Notes: generated by a model not told the origin, from the sequence alone. A stretch of 64,000 bases of DNA from Spirosoma aerolatum (GCF_002056795.1 NZ_CP020104.1:5031501-5095500); one strand, 5' to 3'. Shown: positions 26,876 to 36,213, counted from the stretch's first letter. Made by a program: numbers and translations.

Positions 26876-27036
26876 CTGTTTAAACTTTTCTGCTCAGGCC
26901 AGGAATTGGGCAATTTTGTCATGCTGACGAAGGAAGCATCTTCGGTAGCTACTAATACTAAACTACCGAAGATGCTTCCTTCGTCAGCATGACAAAAACG
27001 CACCTGTTTGGGCTCAATTTATAAAAGTTTAAACAG
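26876..27036. repeat. Nested perfect inverted repeats (MITE-like)
   Basis: A 35-base arm (26914-26948) is exactly repeated in inverted form at 26963-26997 with a 14-base loop. This hairpin is framed by a second, 14-base inverted repeat (CTGTTTAAACTTTT, 26876-26889; its complement 27023-27036). No gene lies inside. The inner motif beginning GTCATGCTGACGAAGG resembles, from memory, a repeat widespread in Spirosoma-like genomes. It may be a non-autonomous mobile element or a strong bidirectional terminator. Confidence 0.85.
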
Positions 27037-27233
27037 GTCCTTCCTTAAGAATAGGAAAAACAAAACGTTTAGCGCAAATGTTGAAAAAAATACCCGGTTA
27101 GTCACTGGGTTCACTTCTTGTAGATATGAATCTTCAAGTTATAGACCTGACCTGACAGATCGGATCAGATGCGTAGCAGCATTTAATACCCCGGATTTTG
27201 ACCGAACGAAACGCCATCAGAGTTTTTCACCGG

Positions 27234-27412
27234 CTAAATGTGACGTTGCGATTTTGGGCGTAGCGTATAGTAGCGCTTCATGTTGAGGACTCCTTCTGGA
27301 TTGTATTTCTTAACCCGTTCAACTAGCTTCTCCATCCGCTCCAGATCGAACCACCGTTGCTGTTCGCCAGGCAGTTCTCAGCTACGTTCATCCAAATTAC
27401 CAGCCCTGCCAT
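27234..27412 (-). pseudogene. Remnant of a C-terminal oxidase-like domain
   Basis: The minus strand reads WFDLERMEKLVERVKKYNPE and then GVLNMKRYYTLRPKSQ before a TAG at 27234-27236. This resembles the berberine-bridge (BBE) C-terminus of FAD-linked oxidases, where a helix and the pattern KYDP-x-G-V/N-F precede the end. An in-frame stop upstream and missing remainder show that the gene is broken. Family assignment is tentative. Confidence 0.4.
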
Positions 27413-27618
27413 ATCCTTAAAAATATGTTTATACATTGAGTGCTTTATATTTGCTTAATTCAACCAGATCAACGCCAAGTATTGTGAAGCGCATAAGACT
27501 TACCTAGGTTTGTGAGTAGTCAAACCCAGATTTCCCTACCTATCATCCACTTCCTGTCGCCTGAGCTTATTCTGGAAATTTTGAGTTACACTCACCTCTT
27601 ACTCAAATACAAACGTCG

Positions 27619-28911
27619 ATGATATCTGAAATCCGTAACACCACGCCCGTCGGAAAATGGCTACCAGTCTACTTGGTAGCGATTAGTTCTCTGTTACTCT
27701 TTTGTTCGAAAGAGATACCCTCAGATGACCCGGAAACTGCGCTTTTCACCTTTCAAGTAGTTTCCCAACAAGATGGATTGGTTGTTTTTAAAGCTGATTC
27801 CAGTCAGCAAGGAATTACCTATCACTGGAATTTCGGCGACAGTACCGCGCAGGTGAGTACCCAGTCACCTCGAATTACTCATCAATTTACCCGCAACGCC
27901 ACTTATCAGGTAAAACTGACTATCGACAGAAGTACCCGGCAGGTCTCCGGCATTCAATCGGTGAGGGTAGGCACCCGGCTGGCACGCACGCTTGCCGACT
28001 TACCACCCAACAAGCAGGATACCATTCGATTGCTCTACATACTCACTGATCCATCCTTTGTCAGCGCGTTTCCGACAACCAATGGCAATCATTATGATCC
28101 GTATCAGAACCGAGTTTTTGTTGATTTTCTAAACCGTACCCAACCAGACCATCCGCAGGAATTGAACAAACTTGTCTTTCAGCATATCATCTACCCTTTG
28201 TCGGCCAGTGAAATGGCTCGTTTTAAGGATAGTGGAGACCCCGAAGGCTTAATGAGAAAACTATTTGCGGACCCAACTGATCCACTCACCCAGAAACTGG
28301 TAGCTCTTAAACAAGCCAAAGCAGCTACCCGGATTGTCTTTTTCATGAAAGATCCAACCCTACCAACGGGTTATCCCAAATATCCCTATGCAGGTTACTC
28401 CATTTACGAAGGTTCCTTCCTGGTGTGTTTGAATGCCAATGCTGAATTAGCCGCTCATGAGTTAGGCCATTCCTTTGGGCTAGCCCACGATACACTCCGG
28501 GATTGTCAGACATTTCCACTTATGGTGGGTGGGGATGCGCCTTTGAAAGTTTTGGGTAATTGTGGTAGCTATTGGAATCAGTATCGTGAGTTTCAAGTCA
28601 AAGGCTACGTGAATCAACTAGTTAGGTTGGAAGCTCAGCCCTATCGGGGATATCAGTATGTTGTTCCCGAATACTGGCGCGATCAGTTTCCACAGGATCT
28701 ACTGGTCAATCAATTCAGCTATGTTTCGCCGGCTACTACTCCCTACTATCGGCCGGGTGTCAGCCTGATGCAGACACTTTCCGATGCACTGGTTATGCAG
28801 TACAATTACGAACTAGCGCCCCGACTGATTACAAGATTAGATGAGAACCAGATTCTGCCATCCGGCCGGAAAGCCGCTTCGCCTGTAGGCCAACCCGTTT
28901 ACTGTCGCTGA
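27619..28911 (+). CDS. PKD-domain lipoprotein with metzincin-type zinc protease motif
   Basis: The 430-residue product has a hydrophobic N-terminal segment ending LLLFCS, a probable lipobox with Cys near residue 30. A PKD domain follows (about 45-120, ITYHWNFGDSTAQ, NATYQVKLTID). The C-terminal region carries ELAAHELGHSFGLAHD, with HExxHxxGxxH at 280-290, the zinc site of metzincins. Downstream Cys residues (RDCQTFPLM, LGNCGSYW) could form disulfides. The protein is probably a cell-surface metalloprotease, but the substrate is unknown. It is a single gene. Confidence 0.8.
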   Translation: MISEIRNTTPVGKWLPVYLVAISSLLLFCSKEIPSDDPETALFTFQVVSQQDGLVVFKADSSQQGITYHWNFGDSTAQVSTQSPRITHQFTRNATYQVKLTIDRSTRQVSGIQSVRVGTRLARTLADLPPNKQDTIRLLYILTDPSFVSAFPTTNGNHYDPYQNRVFVDFLNRTQPDHPQELNKLVFQHIIYPLSASEMARFKDSGDPEGLMRKLFADPTDPLTQKLVALKQAKAATRIVFFMKDPTLPTGYPKYPYAGYSIYEGSFLVCLNANAELAAHELGHSFGLAHDTLRDCQTFPLMVGGDAPLKVLGNCGSYWNQYREFQVKGYVNQLVRLEAQPYRGYQYVVPEYWRDQFPQDLLVNQFSYVSPATTPYYRPGVSLMQTLSDALVMQYNYELAPRLITRLDENQILPSGRKAASPVGQPVYCR

Positions 28912-29268
28912 TCTATTAAATGAGGGGGTTGAACGTGCTTTACTCCATACAGCTAGCTAAATACTTAAGCCAAATCGATGCACATTTTTTTTGACCTTAA
29001 TCCCTAATGAGTTGGGTCAGTTGTTGAATCACACTTGGGTGGTATCACGGATAAACTCTACGGATTAGCCCGGTTGGGCAAGTAGCATAGGGAAGTACAT
29101 CGAACCAGTATCAAAGTCTGCACCATGGTAGTACGTTCTATCAGAACTATTTCGAAACGATTTGCAACTACTTTGGCCATCGCAGTACCAAGTAGATTCA
29201 ATTCATTCCTTGTTTTTAAATTCAATCACAACATTCTCCATATCTATACGCTTATCGGTGCCAAACAA
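28912..29268. other. Gene-free stretch before ThuA gene
   Basis: About 360 bases. The frame of the ThuA gene is open back to 29125, but the extension does not look like protein and precedes a clear signal peptide. I see no RNA gene, repeat or clear promoter. Confidence 0.4.
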
Positions 29269-30252
29269 ATGCTTATGAAACCCCTATATACCCTGATTGT
29301 CTTGCTTTTCATTAGCAGCCTTAGTTTGGCTCAATCGCCCCAAAAAGGTAAAACGAAAGTGATACGGACCCTAATCGTTGATGGCCAGAACAACCATGAG
29401 CAGTGGCCTAAAATCACGTTTATGATCAAGCGTTATCTCGAAGAAACAGGCAAGTTTTCAGTCGACGTAAAGCGAACTTATTATACCTGGAACGGTGCCG
29501 ACCTGATTGATAAATACAAAATTCCGGGTGTTCAGCCTACGAAAGCATTGCCCAAATCCAGAGCAGACTCCAGCTTTCACCCCGACTTTTCGAAGTATGA
29601 TCTTGTGGTTTGTAATTTTGGCTGGAATGCCGCTCCCTGGTCCGATGAAACGCAGGCCGATTTCGAAAGCTTCATGAAAAAAGGGGGTGGCCTGGTTGTG
29701 GTGCATGCAGCCGATAATTCGTTTCCACTATGGCCTGCCTATAACAAAATGATTGGTTTAGGAGGCTGGGGCGATCGTACCGAGAAAGACGGCCCCTATG
29801 TGTATTATGACAATGATGGAAAGTTAATTAAAGACCCGCAGCCTGGCCGGGCAGGATCGCATGGAGCCCAACAAGAGTTTTTGGTAACCGTTCGCGATAC
29901 GAACCACCCCATCACGAAAGGGATGCCAGTAACCTGGATGCATACCAAAGATGAGATGTATGATCGATTGCGCGGTCCCGCCGAAAATATGACCGTACTG
30001 GCCACTGCCTTTTCATCCAAAGAGAACAAAGGTACCGATCGCAACGAACCTATGCTGATGACCATCAACTACGGGAAAGGCCGAATTTTTCACACGCCGT
30101 TAGGTCATGTGGATTACTCTGTCGAATGCGTCGGCTTCATTACATCGCTACAGCGAGGAGCTCAGTGGGCAGCTACCGGCAAAGTTGATATTCCTATCCC
30201 TTCCGATTTCCCGACATCAAATTCGACTAGCAAACGAAGTTTTACGGAGTAA
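29269..30252 (+). CDS. Secreted ThuA-domain protein
   Basis: The start at 29269 gives 327 residues, with a signal peptide in MLMKPLYTLIVLLFISSLSL; the ATG at 29275 is an equally good alternative. The ThuA-like fold, related to class I glutamine amidotransferases, is shown by RTLIVDGQNNHEQWP, YDLVVCNFGWNAAPW, MKKGGGLVVVHAADNSFPLW, HPITKGMPVTWMHTKDEMYD and GKGRIFHTPLGHVDYS. Members are linked to sugar uptake or breakdown, and secreted forms are numerous in Bacteroidota and Planctomycetota. No catalytic Cys is evident. A lone gene; possible terminators lie far downstream (30602). Confidence 0.88.
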   Translation: MLMKPLYTLIVLLFISSLSLAQSPQKGKTKVIRTLIVDGQNNHEQWPKITFMIKRYLEETGKFSVDVKRTYYTWNGADLIDKYKIPGVQPTKALPKSRADSSFHPDFSKYDLVVCNFGWNAAPWSDETQADFESFMKKGGGLVVVHAADNSFPLWPAYNKMIGLGGWGDRTEKDGPYVYYDNDGKLIKDPQPGRAGSHGAQQEFLVTVRDTNHPITKGMPVTWMHTKDEMYDRLRGPAENMTVLATAFSSKENKGTDRNEPMLMTINYGKGRIFHTPLGHVDYSVECVGFITSLQRGAQWAATGKVDIPIPSDFPTSNSTSKRSFTE

Positions 30253-30601
30253 GGTCAAGCTTTTGGCAGGCTCATACAAGTTTATACTAGCTGAAGAACT
30301 TCACAATTCATCTGGCATTCAGCCAGTTAAACGCTTGCAGAAGGGGTTTCCTTCTTTGAGGCACAAAGAACTAATAGTTTATTTATCGCCCCATAAGTAT
30401 ACTATTTAATAGTTTTATGCCCACTAATAGATTCTTCTACTTGTTTAATTTTCTCATAAAGTAATTAAACAAAGTGAAAAAGTTTTGTTTCCTATAGACA
30501 ATGGTATTAATATTGTTTACCAATAAGTGAGTAGTATAGCAGACGGTTTACATATATGGTATTTAACTGTCTTTAAGTGTCTACTTTACACCTTGCAATT
30601 G

Positions 30602-30631
30602 AACAGGCCATGCTGGTTAGTGTGGCCTGTT
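30602..30631 (+). terminator. Orphan terminator-like hairpin
   Basis: AACAGGCCA (30602-30610) and TGGCCTGTT (30623-30631) form a 9-bp stem with a 12-base loop, followed by TCTTT. No gene ends close upstream on the plus strand. Confidence 0.6.
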
Positions 30632-30725
30632 TCTTTACCACCCTATCACTACTGCTGCTTCGTTTCTATGGCTGAAGCCACTCCAATAAATTGAAAAGAA
30701 ATAGACTTGATTTGCCCAACGCAAC

Positions 30726-30751
30726 AAAGCCCAGTTTTAAAACTGGGCTTT
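30726..30751. terminator. Perfect 26-base palindrome, terminator-like
   Basis: AAAGCCCAGTTTT (30726-30738) is followed directly by its exact complement (30739-30751). It forms a 13-bp stem with A and T tails and can end transcription from either side. The minus-strand LytTR gene ends at 30947, about 195 bases away. Confidence 0.6.
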
Positions 30752-30946
30752 ATCCTTATGGGTTAGTACTGGAGAAAGTGCACCTTAGAGACGAAAAAAC
30801 TCCCCAAAAGTCACAACCCAAGAATACTATTTTTAATGTATACTATACCAGCGCAATTAAATCAGCGAAAAAAATAAGCTAACAAACTAATTTTCAACCC
30901 ATTCGCCAACTAAGCTGATTTGCTGGAGTTGATCACCTAACAGCGA

Positions 30947-31297
30947 CTAGCAGGATTTAACAAGAGTCGGTGAGAAAGCCGCTAAAGTTGGTCTCAGCCT
31001 GCGAATCTGCCGACGTGAGACAGTCAGCTGCCTTTCGCGGGAGAGTTGAACGAATGGATTCGATTCGTATCGAATTCGGTAGGTAACAATATGAGCAGGG
31101 TTGACCAGCATCCCTTTATGAATCCGCAGGAAGGAAGGTAATCGCTCCTCAAAGCGTTTCAATGTAATGGCTACCAGCATCGGTTTTTGTCCCATTAAGT
31201 GAACCATGGTGTAATTACCCATCGCTTCCAGATATTCGATGGTTTGTACTGGAATTGAGCGTTTAGAGGTAAAGTGAGGCAAAAGTAGTGTGTCCAT
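30947..31297 (-). CDS. Stand-alone LytTR DNA-binding protein
   Basis: The 116-residue product is a bare LytTR domain without a receiver: IPVQTIEYLEAMGNYTMVHL, MLVAITLKRFEERLPSFLRI, HKGMLVNPAHIV, then strands and SRRQIRRLRP. LytTR proteins bind DNA direct repeats and regulate extracellular or cell-wall genes. Without a receiver domain, control must be by expression level or protein contact. A second LytTR-only gene lies at 32215 and a small membrane protein between them, all on the minus strand with separate gaps. Confidence 0.88.
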   Translation of the reverse strand: MDTLLLPHFTSKRSIPVQTIEYLEAMGNYTMVHLMGQKPMLVAITLKRFEERLPSFLRIHKGMLVNPAHIVTYRIRYESNPFVQLSRERQLTVSRRQIRRLRPTLAAFSPTLVKSC

Positions 31298-31529
31298 TAG
31301 TAGGGGGGGTTAAATCTTGTGTCGTTGTTTCGTAGACAAAGGTAAACGCCCCTTACGCCAGCCAAATACCCAGTTGAATGAACTGGTAAAAACAGTCACT
31401 GAAGTGTAAAAAAGCACTCATTAACACGTACACTCAACTTCTTCGGTCCATAAATCAGGGCACTTACTAGTTATTTCTAGACAGCAACTTCATGAACACT
31501 GATTTGAATAAACCACTGGTGGCAGGATG

Positions 31530-31799
31530 TTAGCCGCCGATAGAAGCCCCTTGCAGTTTGTACAAACCTCCTCCGATCAGCCCATTCGCCAGATCGATAC
31601 CCTTGTAAAGGCCGGTACTTTTCACGAATCCACTTCCAATATACCCATCACCTAAGCCATTCCGGCTGATACCGCCGTCAGGTGCTGATGCTTTGTGGGT
31701 TTTACTACGTTTGTTACTGATCAATTTATAAATTCCGAAACCAGCCAGTAACGATGCTCCTACTGCAAGGCCGATCAAAGTGGTTACTTTTTTATCCAT
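31530..31799 (-). CDS. Small glycine-rich membrane protein
   Basis: The 89-residue product has a single N-terminal transmembrane helix (TLIGLAVGASLLAGFGIYKL) followed by a basic stretch (NKRSKTHKA) and a Gly-rich, uncharged tail (GGISRNGLGDGYIGSGFVKS). No family is recognised. It lies between two LytTR-only genes on the same strand but is separated from both by 230 bases or more, so cotranscription is not evident. A role at the inner membrane is all that can be said. Confidence 0.6.
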   Translation of the reverse strand: MDKKVTTLIGLAVGASLLAGFGIYKLISNKRSKTHKASAPDGGISRNGLGDGYIGSGFVKSTGLYKGIDLANGLIGGGLYKLQGASIGG

Positions 31800-31968
31800 G
31801 ATTTTATAGGTTGTTTACAGAGATAACCGCAATAGCGTTAAATAGTTTTAGTCGATTCCGGGCATGCTTGACTTAATAAACTAAACTTTTTTGCATTTTT
31901 TTAGTTACAGCCCAATCCAGGTTTTACGCCCTGTCGTATATAGGTCATAAACTCATCAATTAGTTATG

Positions 31969-32003
31969 AAAAACACCCGACCGCCGTTGAGTCGGGTGTT
32001 TTT
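31969..32003. terminator. Intrinsic terminator, 13-bp stem
   Basis: AAAAACACCCGAC (31969-31981) and its complement (31991-32003) enclose a 9-base loop. The T-rich right arm is a classical terminator for the plus strand, where no gene lies upstream. It would also work toward the minus-strand LytTR gene at 32215. Confidence 0.75.
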
Positions 32004-32063
32004 GTTCGCCCTTGAACAATTTCCCTCTTCAACACGTAGCATCAACTCTGACAAGACAATATG

Positions 32064-32104
32064 AAAAAAAGCCTGAATTCAGCAGTTGCTGTCAGGCTTT
32101 TTTT
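32064..32104. terminator. Intrinsic terminator after LytTR gene, 13-bp stem
   Basis: AAAAAAAGCCTGA (32064-32076) and TCAGGCTTTTTTT (32092-32104) enclose a 15-base loop. With A and T runs on both sides it can serve the minus-strand LytTR gene ending at 32215 and any plus-strand transcript from the preceding region. Confidence 0.75.
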
Positions 32105-32214
32105 ATGGAACATGGCATTCAATCATAGGCCGATTCAGTAGTGAGCCAGGATAGGCCAACAATTGAAGATAATGAAACCAAATTTAAGGTACGCCTACCG
32201 CGTAAATCACCGAA

Positions 32215-32712
32215 TTAGTCGCTCAGGAGAATAGAGGTCAGAAGGTTTTTTTCGGGCGGGAAGATGGTCAGTCTGGGCGCTACCGCCGGACAAGCAGAAC
32301 GGGATCCAAACCCAGCTATTTCCGTTTCCTCCAAGCCAGCCCACTCCCGGCGTAAAAGCGACCATCGACGACGCGAAATCGGCAATGCGGCACCGTTTGT
32401 CAGATGCAATATGGCGCTGGCGTTACCAAGCTCGATTCGGTCCATAAACCGCTGATTCACCACATAATGCCGGTGAGTGCGCGTAAACCAGGCCGAAGGT
32501 AATTTAGCTTCAACACGTTTAAGCGTATACGGAACCAGTACGGGCGGATCGCTGCTCCAATAAAGCCAGGTATAATTGGCTTCTCCCCGTAAATACATTA
32601 AGTCGGCAACAGCTCGCCATTTTGCGCCACTATCGCTCGAATAAACCCGTAAGGGTGGCCAGGAAAGTAACTCAGCAGGATTACTGGCTGGTTGATGAAT
32701 GTAGACAATCAT
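32215..32712 (-). CDS. Second stand-alone LytTR DNA-binding protein
   Basis: The 165-residue product holds a LytTR domain in its middle: DLMYLRGEANYTWLYWSSDP, LVPYTLKRVEAKLPSAWFTR, HRHYVVNQRFMDRI and ALPISRRRWSLLRREW. The N-terminal 40 residues are proline- and tryptophan-rich and the C-terminal 35 are variable. There is no receiver domain. It resembles the LytTR protein at 30947 in architecture but is clearly divergent in sequence. Target genes are unknown; the lamin-tail protein at 33250 is the nearest gene on the other side. Confidence 0.82.
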   Translation of the reverse strand: MIVYIHQPASNPAELLSWPPLRVYSSDSGAKWRAVADLMYLRGEANYTWLYWSSDPPVLVPYTLKRVEAKLPSAWFTRTHRHYVVNQRFMDRIELGNASAILHLTNGAALPISRRRWSLLRREWAGLEETEIAGFGSRSACPAVAPRLTIFPPEKNLLTSILLSD

Positions 32713-33249
32713 TCGATAGGCAAACCGGTTGAGTAAATCATTTTAGTCCTCAACAAATCTGGTTGAGTTTCCAGAGTAAACCCTAAGCTTCTTACAGGAA
32801 ATACCCTGGCGTTATGCTGCCAACTTTCCACGCCATTACTTAGTGAATTTTACCTATCAATTTACCTTTACAAGAATTACGCCAAAGCCCAATTCAGTGT
32901 TTATATTTTATGACTACTATTTTTCTTTTGCTATTGTGGCTAGTTAAAATCAGTATTTTGAGCGTTTAAACCGCTTCAATACCTAAATCTCAATCTTTAG
33001 ATAGCTAATGGCTGAGACTAACGTCTATTCAGGCAGAGGCACTTGTGCAATTACTAAGCCAAACTTCGCAACTACCTGCTAAACAGATGGGTATTTAGTA
33101 AAAACCCTTTGCATATAGCACGCTTAAGATTTAACAAAAAAATAACATTCATTCTAAAGAAAGCCATTCAATTTGTAACCAATTTTCGGCATCTTACTAT
33201 AAACCTTATCCATGACCAGGGCTATCCCCATTAATAAAACCAATTAGTT
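32713..33249. other. Gene-free AT-rich region upstream of the large surface protein
   Basis: About 540 bases with stops in all frames. It separates the LytTR gene (minus) from the 987-residue surface protein (plus) and should hold both promoters. I could not place a convincing TTTG / TAnnTTTG pair. It could carry LytTR binding sites, which are direct repeats; none was obvious by eye. Confidence 0.4.
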
Positions 33250-36213
33250 ATGAAAAAATATGTACCGATCAGCATCGCATTGTTCACCATTCTGTTTCTG
33301 GCAGCAACTATTCTAACAATTTCTCCTCTTTTTGCGCGATATACACCCAGCAACGGGGTGGTAAAACAGACTGACAACGGGAGTATTCTACTACCCAAGA
33401 CCCAAAGATCAGGCGTTCTTCGGGAGTTTTATCCTTCACTCCTCCCCCAAACAGCGGTGAAAGGTAACGCCCCATCTTCGCTTGCCGTCAATGCTGATCC
33501 TGTAGGTCAAATCCGAATTACGGAATTTGCCTATAATGGTGCCGGAGCAGCGAATGAATTCATCGAACTGACAAATACTGGAACAGCACCTATTGACCTG
33601 ACGGGTTGGAGTTTCGATGATAATTCCCGAGTGGCCGGTTCATTTTCCATTGGTACATTTGGGGTTGTCCAACCTGGCGAATCGGTCGTCATTGCCGAAG
33701 CGTCGGCGGCTGCCTTCCGAACAGCCTGGTATTTGCCCACTACTGTAAAAGTTGTCGGCAGCAATAACCAAAACCTGGGAAATGGGGATGAACTCAATAT
33801 TTATGATGCCTCAAACACGCTGGTCGATCGCCTTACTTTCCCGAATAGTAGTACGGCAGGTGCTACTGTATTCACCAATGGCGTAAGTGCCTGGACATCT
33901 CAGAGTAATCTGGGCACAAATACAATTGCGAATTGGGTGCTATCGACGGTCAATGATGCTCAGAACTCGTATGCTTCTGTCGATGGCAACATTGGCAGTC
34001 CCGGCGGATATTACACGGCACTAAACCGCGTACTGGTTCGGATAACGGGCAATACCACAACCGTTGCTGAAGGTGGGGCCAGTGATACGTATACGATGGC
34101 CTTGACCAGCCAGCCAACTGCTAATGTCGTTGTGACAATTACGCCCGGCTCTCAATTAACAACCGATGTCCCAACGCTAACTTTCACCCCAGCTAATTTT
34201 AGTCTGACTCAGACCGTAACCGTATCAGCCGTAGATGATAATCTGGTTGAAGGTGTCCATTCTGCCACCATTACGCATAGCGCTACCAGCTCCGACCCGG
34301 CTTATAATGGCATAGCCGTTAATCCTGTTTCAGTTACCATTACAGATAATGACGTAGCGGTTGGCGCTCCGCCTACGATTACTGTAGCCGGTACGACAAC
34401 AACTTACCTAAGTGGATCGGCGATCAGTGGGGTCATCAACGATCCTACCGATCCGGCCCGTACCCTGGGGATTGACTTTACGCTGGCCGACACCGATACA
34501 CCCGTTAACAACCTGACTCTAACGGCCAGCAGCAGCAATGCCAGCGTCGTTCCCAATGCCAATTTGGCGCTGGCGGGTAGCGGTGCCAATCGAAATCTAA
34601 AAATTACGCCTGCCGGGGTTGGGTATACGACTATACTTGCTACCGTATCGGATGGGAGCAATATAACGTCTTACACCATCAGCTACGCGGCATCGGCCGC
34701 GTCGACCACCACCAGCCGGTTTCATACGGGTGCCAGCGATGCGTCGACCGCTCAGGCGCTCGACGCCGACTATATGCTGGTTGGTGACGACGATAATCAG
34801 GTGCTTCGCCTTTATAACAGAGCCAATTCTGGATTGCCTGTCAACGGTTTCGATTATACGTCCTCGCTGGGGTTAACCGACATTTCGGGTGGAGTACCCC
34901 GCCAGGTGAATATTGAAGCCTCCGCTCGAATAGGCAATCGGATTTACTGGCTTGGTTCGCACACCAATGCGTCGAGTGGTGCAACCCGACCGAATCGCAA
35001 TCGACTGTTTGCTACCGATGTAACGGGTAGCGGAGCCAGTACGACCTTGAGCTACGTGGGTCGCTACGATGGACTCAAAACGGACCTGATTGCCTGGGAT
35101 GTGAACAACCAGCATGGGTTAGGTGCCAATTATTTTGGCATTCAGGCCAGTGCAGCAGATGGTGTTGATCCTGAAGCCACAGGAGGGGCCGGCTTTGCTA
35201 TGGAAGGGCTTACCGTTGCTCCCGATGGTACGACGGGCTATCTTGCATTCAGAGCCCCAATTTCCCCGGCATCGAACCGAACCAAGGCGTTGATTGTACC
35301 CGTTACCAACTTTACATCGCTTGTATCAGGCAACCCAACGTCGGGCTCGGCTACCTTCGGTGCGCCTATTTTACTAGATCTTGGCGGACGCGGTATTCGG
35401 GAAATCAAAAGCAACGGTAATGGGCAGTACCTGATTGTTGCTGGTCCTTCAGGTAGCGCCGGTTCTGATCCCAATGCCTTTAAACTGTTCACCTGGACAG
35501 GCAACCCGGCTGACCCAGCTCGTCAGCGATCGGCTGATCTGAGTGGTCTGAGTGGTATTAGTGGAGGCAGCAGCATCGAATCGATTGTTGACCTACCAGC
35601 CACACTGGATGCGACCAGTTCTATCCAGTTTCTGATGGACAATGGTAGCCAGGTATTTTACAATGATGGCACCGGAGGCAAAGACTTGTCGCAGAACAAT
35701 TTCAAGAAATTCCGCAGCGATTTCGCGACGTTAGGGTCTGTTCAGAGCCCTGATCTAAGCCCAACGCTAATCCTTCCACAGGCGGCTTTTGGCACCAGTA
35801 GCCCTGATAATGTGCGTAATTTTGTCGTGAATTTATTCGAAGCGGGTGGCGTACCAACGACAAGTGGCAGCGTGGTTATCACGATTACGGTTCCCGCTGG
35901 TTATTCGGTATCGTTCAATTCGACCCTGACCAACATCAATGTGACCGGGGGGACTAATAACCCCGTAGCCGTTGAGAACTCAAAGTGGTATGTTTCCAAT
36001 AACGTAGACAACCAGCAGATTACGCTGACGATGAATACCGGACAGCTAATTGCCGCCAATGCGACGGCGGTGCTGGGTTTTAGTGCTACCCGTACTACCG
36101 CCAACTCAGGAAGCGTGTCCAATATTACGGTCAATGTGAGTAATGATACTACGCAAACCTACGATGGAAACTCAACCAACAATGTGTATGCCCGAATCAT
36201 AAGCGGATTATAA
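33250..36213 (+). CDS. Large surface protein with lamin-tail and Calx-beta-like domains
   Basis: The 987-residue product has a signal or anchor helix (residues 5-28), then a lamin-tail domain (about 78-195, QIRITEFAYNGAGAANEFIE, IDLTGWSFDDNS). A Calx-beta-like domain follows (about 260-370, VDDNLVEGVHSATITHSATS, VTITDND), then an Ig-like stretch. A propeller-like region (about 490-800, ADYMLVGDDDNQVLRLYNR) resembles DUF3616 or esterase-like repeats. It ends in a beta domain without the conserved type IX sorting tail I would expect. It is probably exported and adhesive or calcium binding. The gene overlaps the convergent kinase gene by six bases. Confidence 0.78.
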   Translation: MKKYVPISIALFTILFLAATILTISPLFARYTPSNGVVKQTDNGSILLPKTQRSGVLREFYPSLLPQTAVKGNAPSSLAVNADPVGQIRITEFAYNGAGAANEFIELTNTGTAPIDLTGWSFDDNSRVAGSFSIGTFGVVQPGESVVIAEASAAAFRTAWYLPTTVKVVGSNNQNLGNGDELNIYDASNTLVDRLTFPNSSTAGATVFTNGVSAWTSQSNLGTNTIANWVLSTVNDAQNSYASVDGNIGSPGGYYTALNRVLVRITGNTTTVAEGGASDTYTMALTSQPTANVVVTITPGSQLTTDVPTLTFTPANFSLTQTVTVSAVDDNLVEGVHSATITHSATSSDPAYNGIAVNPVSVTITDNDVAVGAPPTITVAGTTTTYLSGSAISGVINDPTDPARTLGIDFTLADTDTPVNNLTLTASSSNASVVPNANLALAGSGANRNLKITPAGVGYTTILATVSDGSNITSYTISYAASAASTTTSRFHTGASDASTAQALDADYMLVGDDDNQVLRLYNRANSGLPVNGFDYTSSLGLTDISGGVPRQVNIEASARIGNRIYWLGSHTNASSGATRPNRNRLFATDVTGSGASTTLSYVGRYDGLKTDLIAWDVNNQHGLGANYFGIQASAADGVDPEATGGAGFAMEGLTVAPDGTTGYLAFRAPISPASNRTKALIVPVTNFTSLVSGNPTSGSATFGAPILLDLGGRGIREIKSNGNGQYLIVAGPSGSAGSDPNAFKLFTWTGNPADPARQRSADLSGLSGISGGSSIESIVDLPATLDATSSIQFLMDNGSQVFYNDGTGGKDLSQNNFKKFRSDFATLGSVQSPDLSPTLILPQAAFGTSSPDNVRNFVVNLFEAGGVPTTSGSVVITITVPAGYSVSFNSTLTNINVTGGTNNPVAVENSKWYVSNNVDNQQITLTMNTGQLIAANATAVLGFSATRTTANSGSVSNITVNVSNDTTQTYDGNSTNNVYARIISGL

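Larger units (their letters stand above)
30253..30946. other. Long gene-free region with two terminator-like hairpins
   Basis: Nearly 700 bases without a convincing protein. A 63-codon frame at 30691-30882 runs through a perfect palindrome and looks spurious. The two hairpins at 30602-30631 and 30726-30751 are too far from the ThuA gene (350 and 474 bases) to be its obvious terminators, so one or two small RNAs may be encoded. Confidence 0.45.
31800..32214. other. Gene-free region with two intrinsic terminators
   Basis: About 415 bases hold no recognised gene. Two strong hairpins with T runs lie at 31969-32003 and 32064-32104. A 32-codon frame from about 31966 runs through the first hairpin and is probably not translated. 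A short RNA of about 60 bases could lie between the hairpins. Confidence 0.45.

Noticed and set aside
30691..30882. A 63-codon frame on the plus strand
   Set aside because: It runs through the perfect palindrome at 30726-30751 and its composition is low-complexity; more likely untranslated.
31966..32062. A 32-codon frame starting at ATG with lysine
   Set aside because: Its first codons are one arm of a strong terminator hairpin and no family or ribosome signal supports it.
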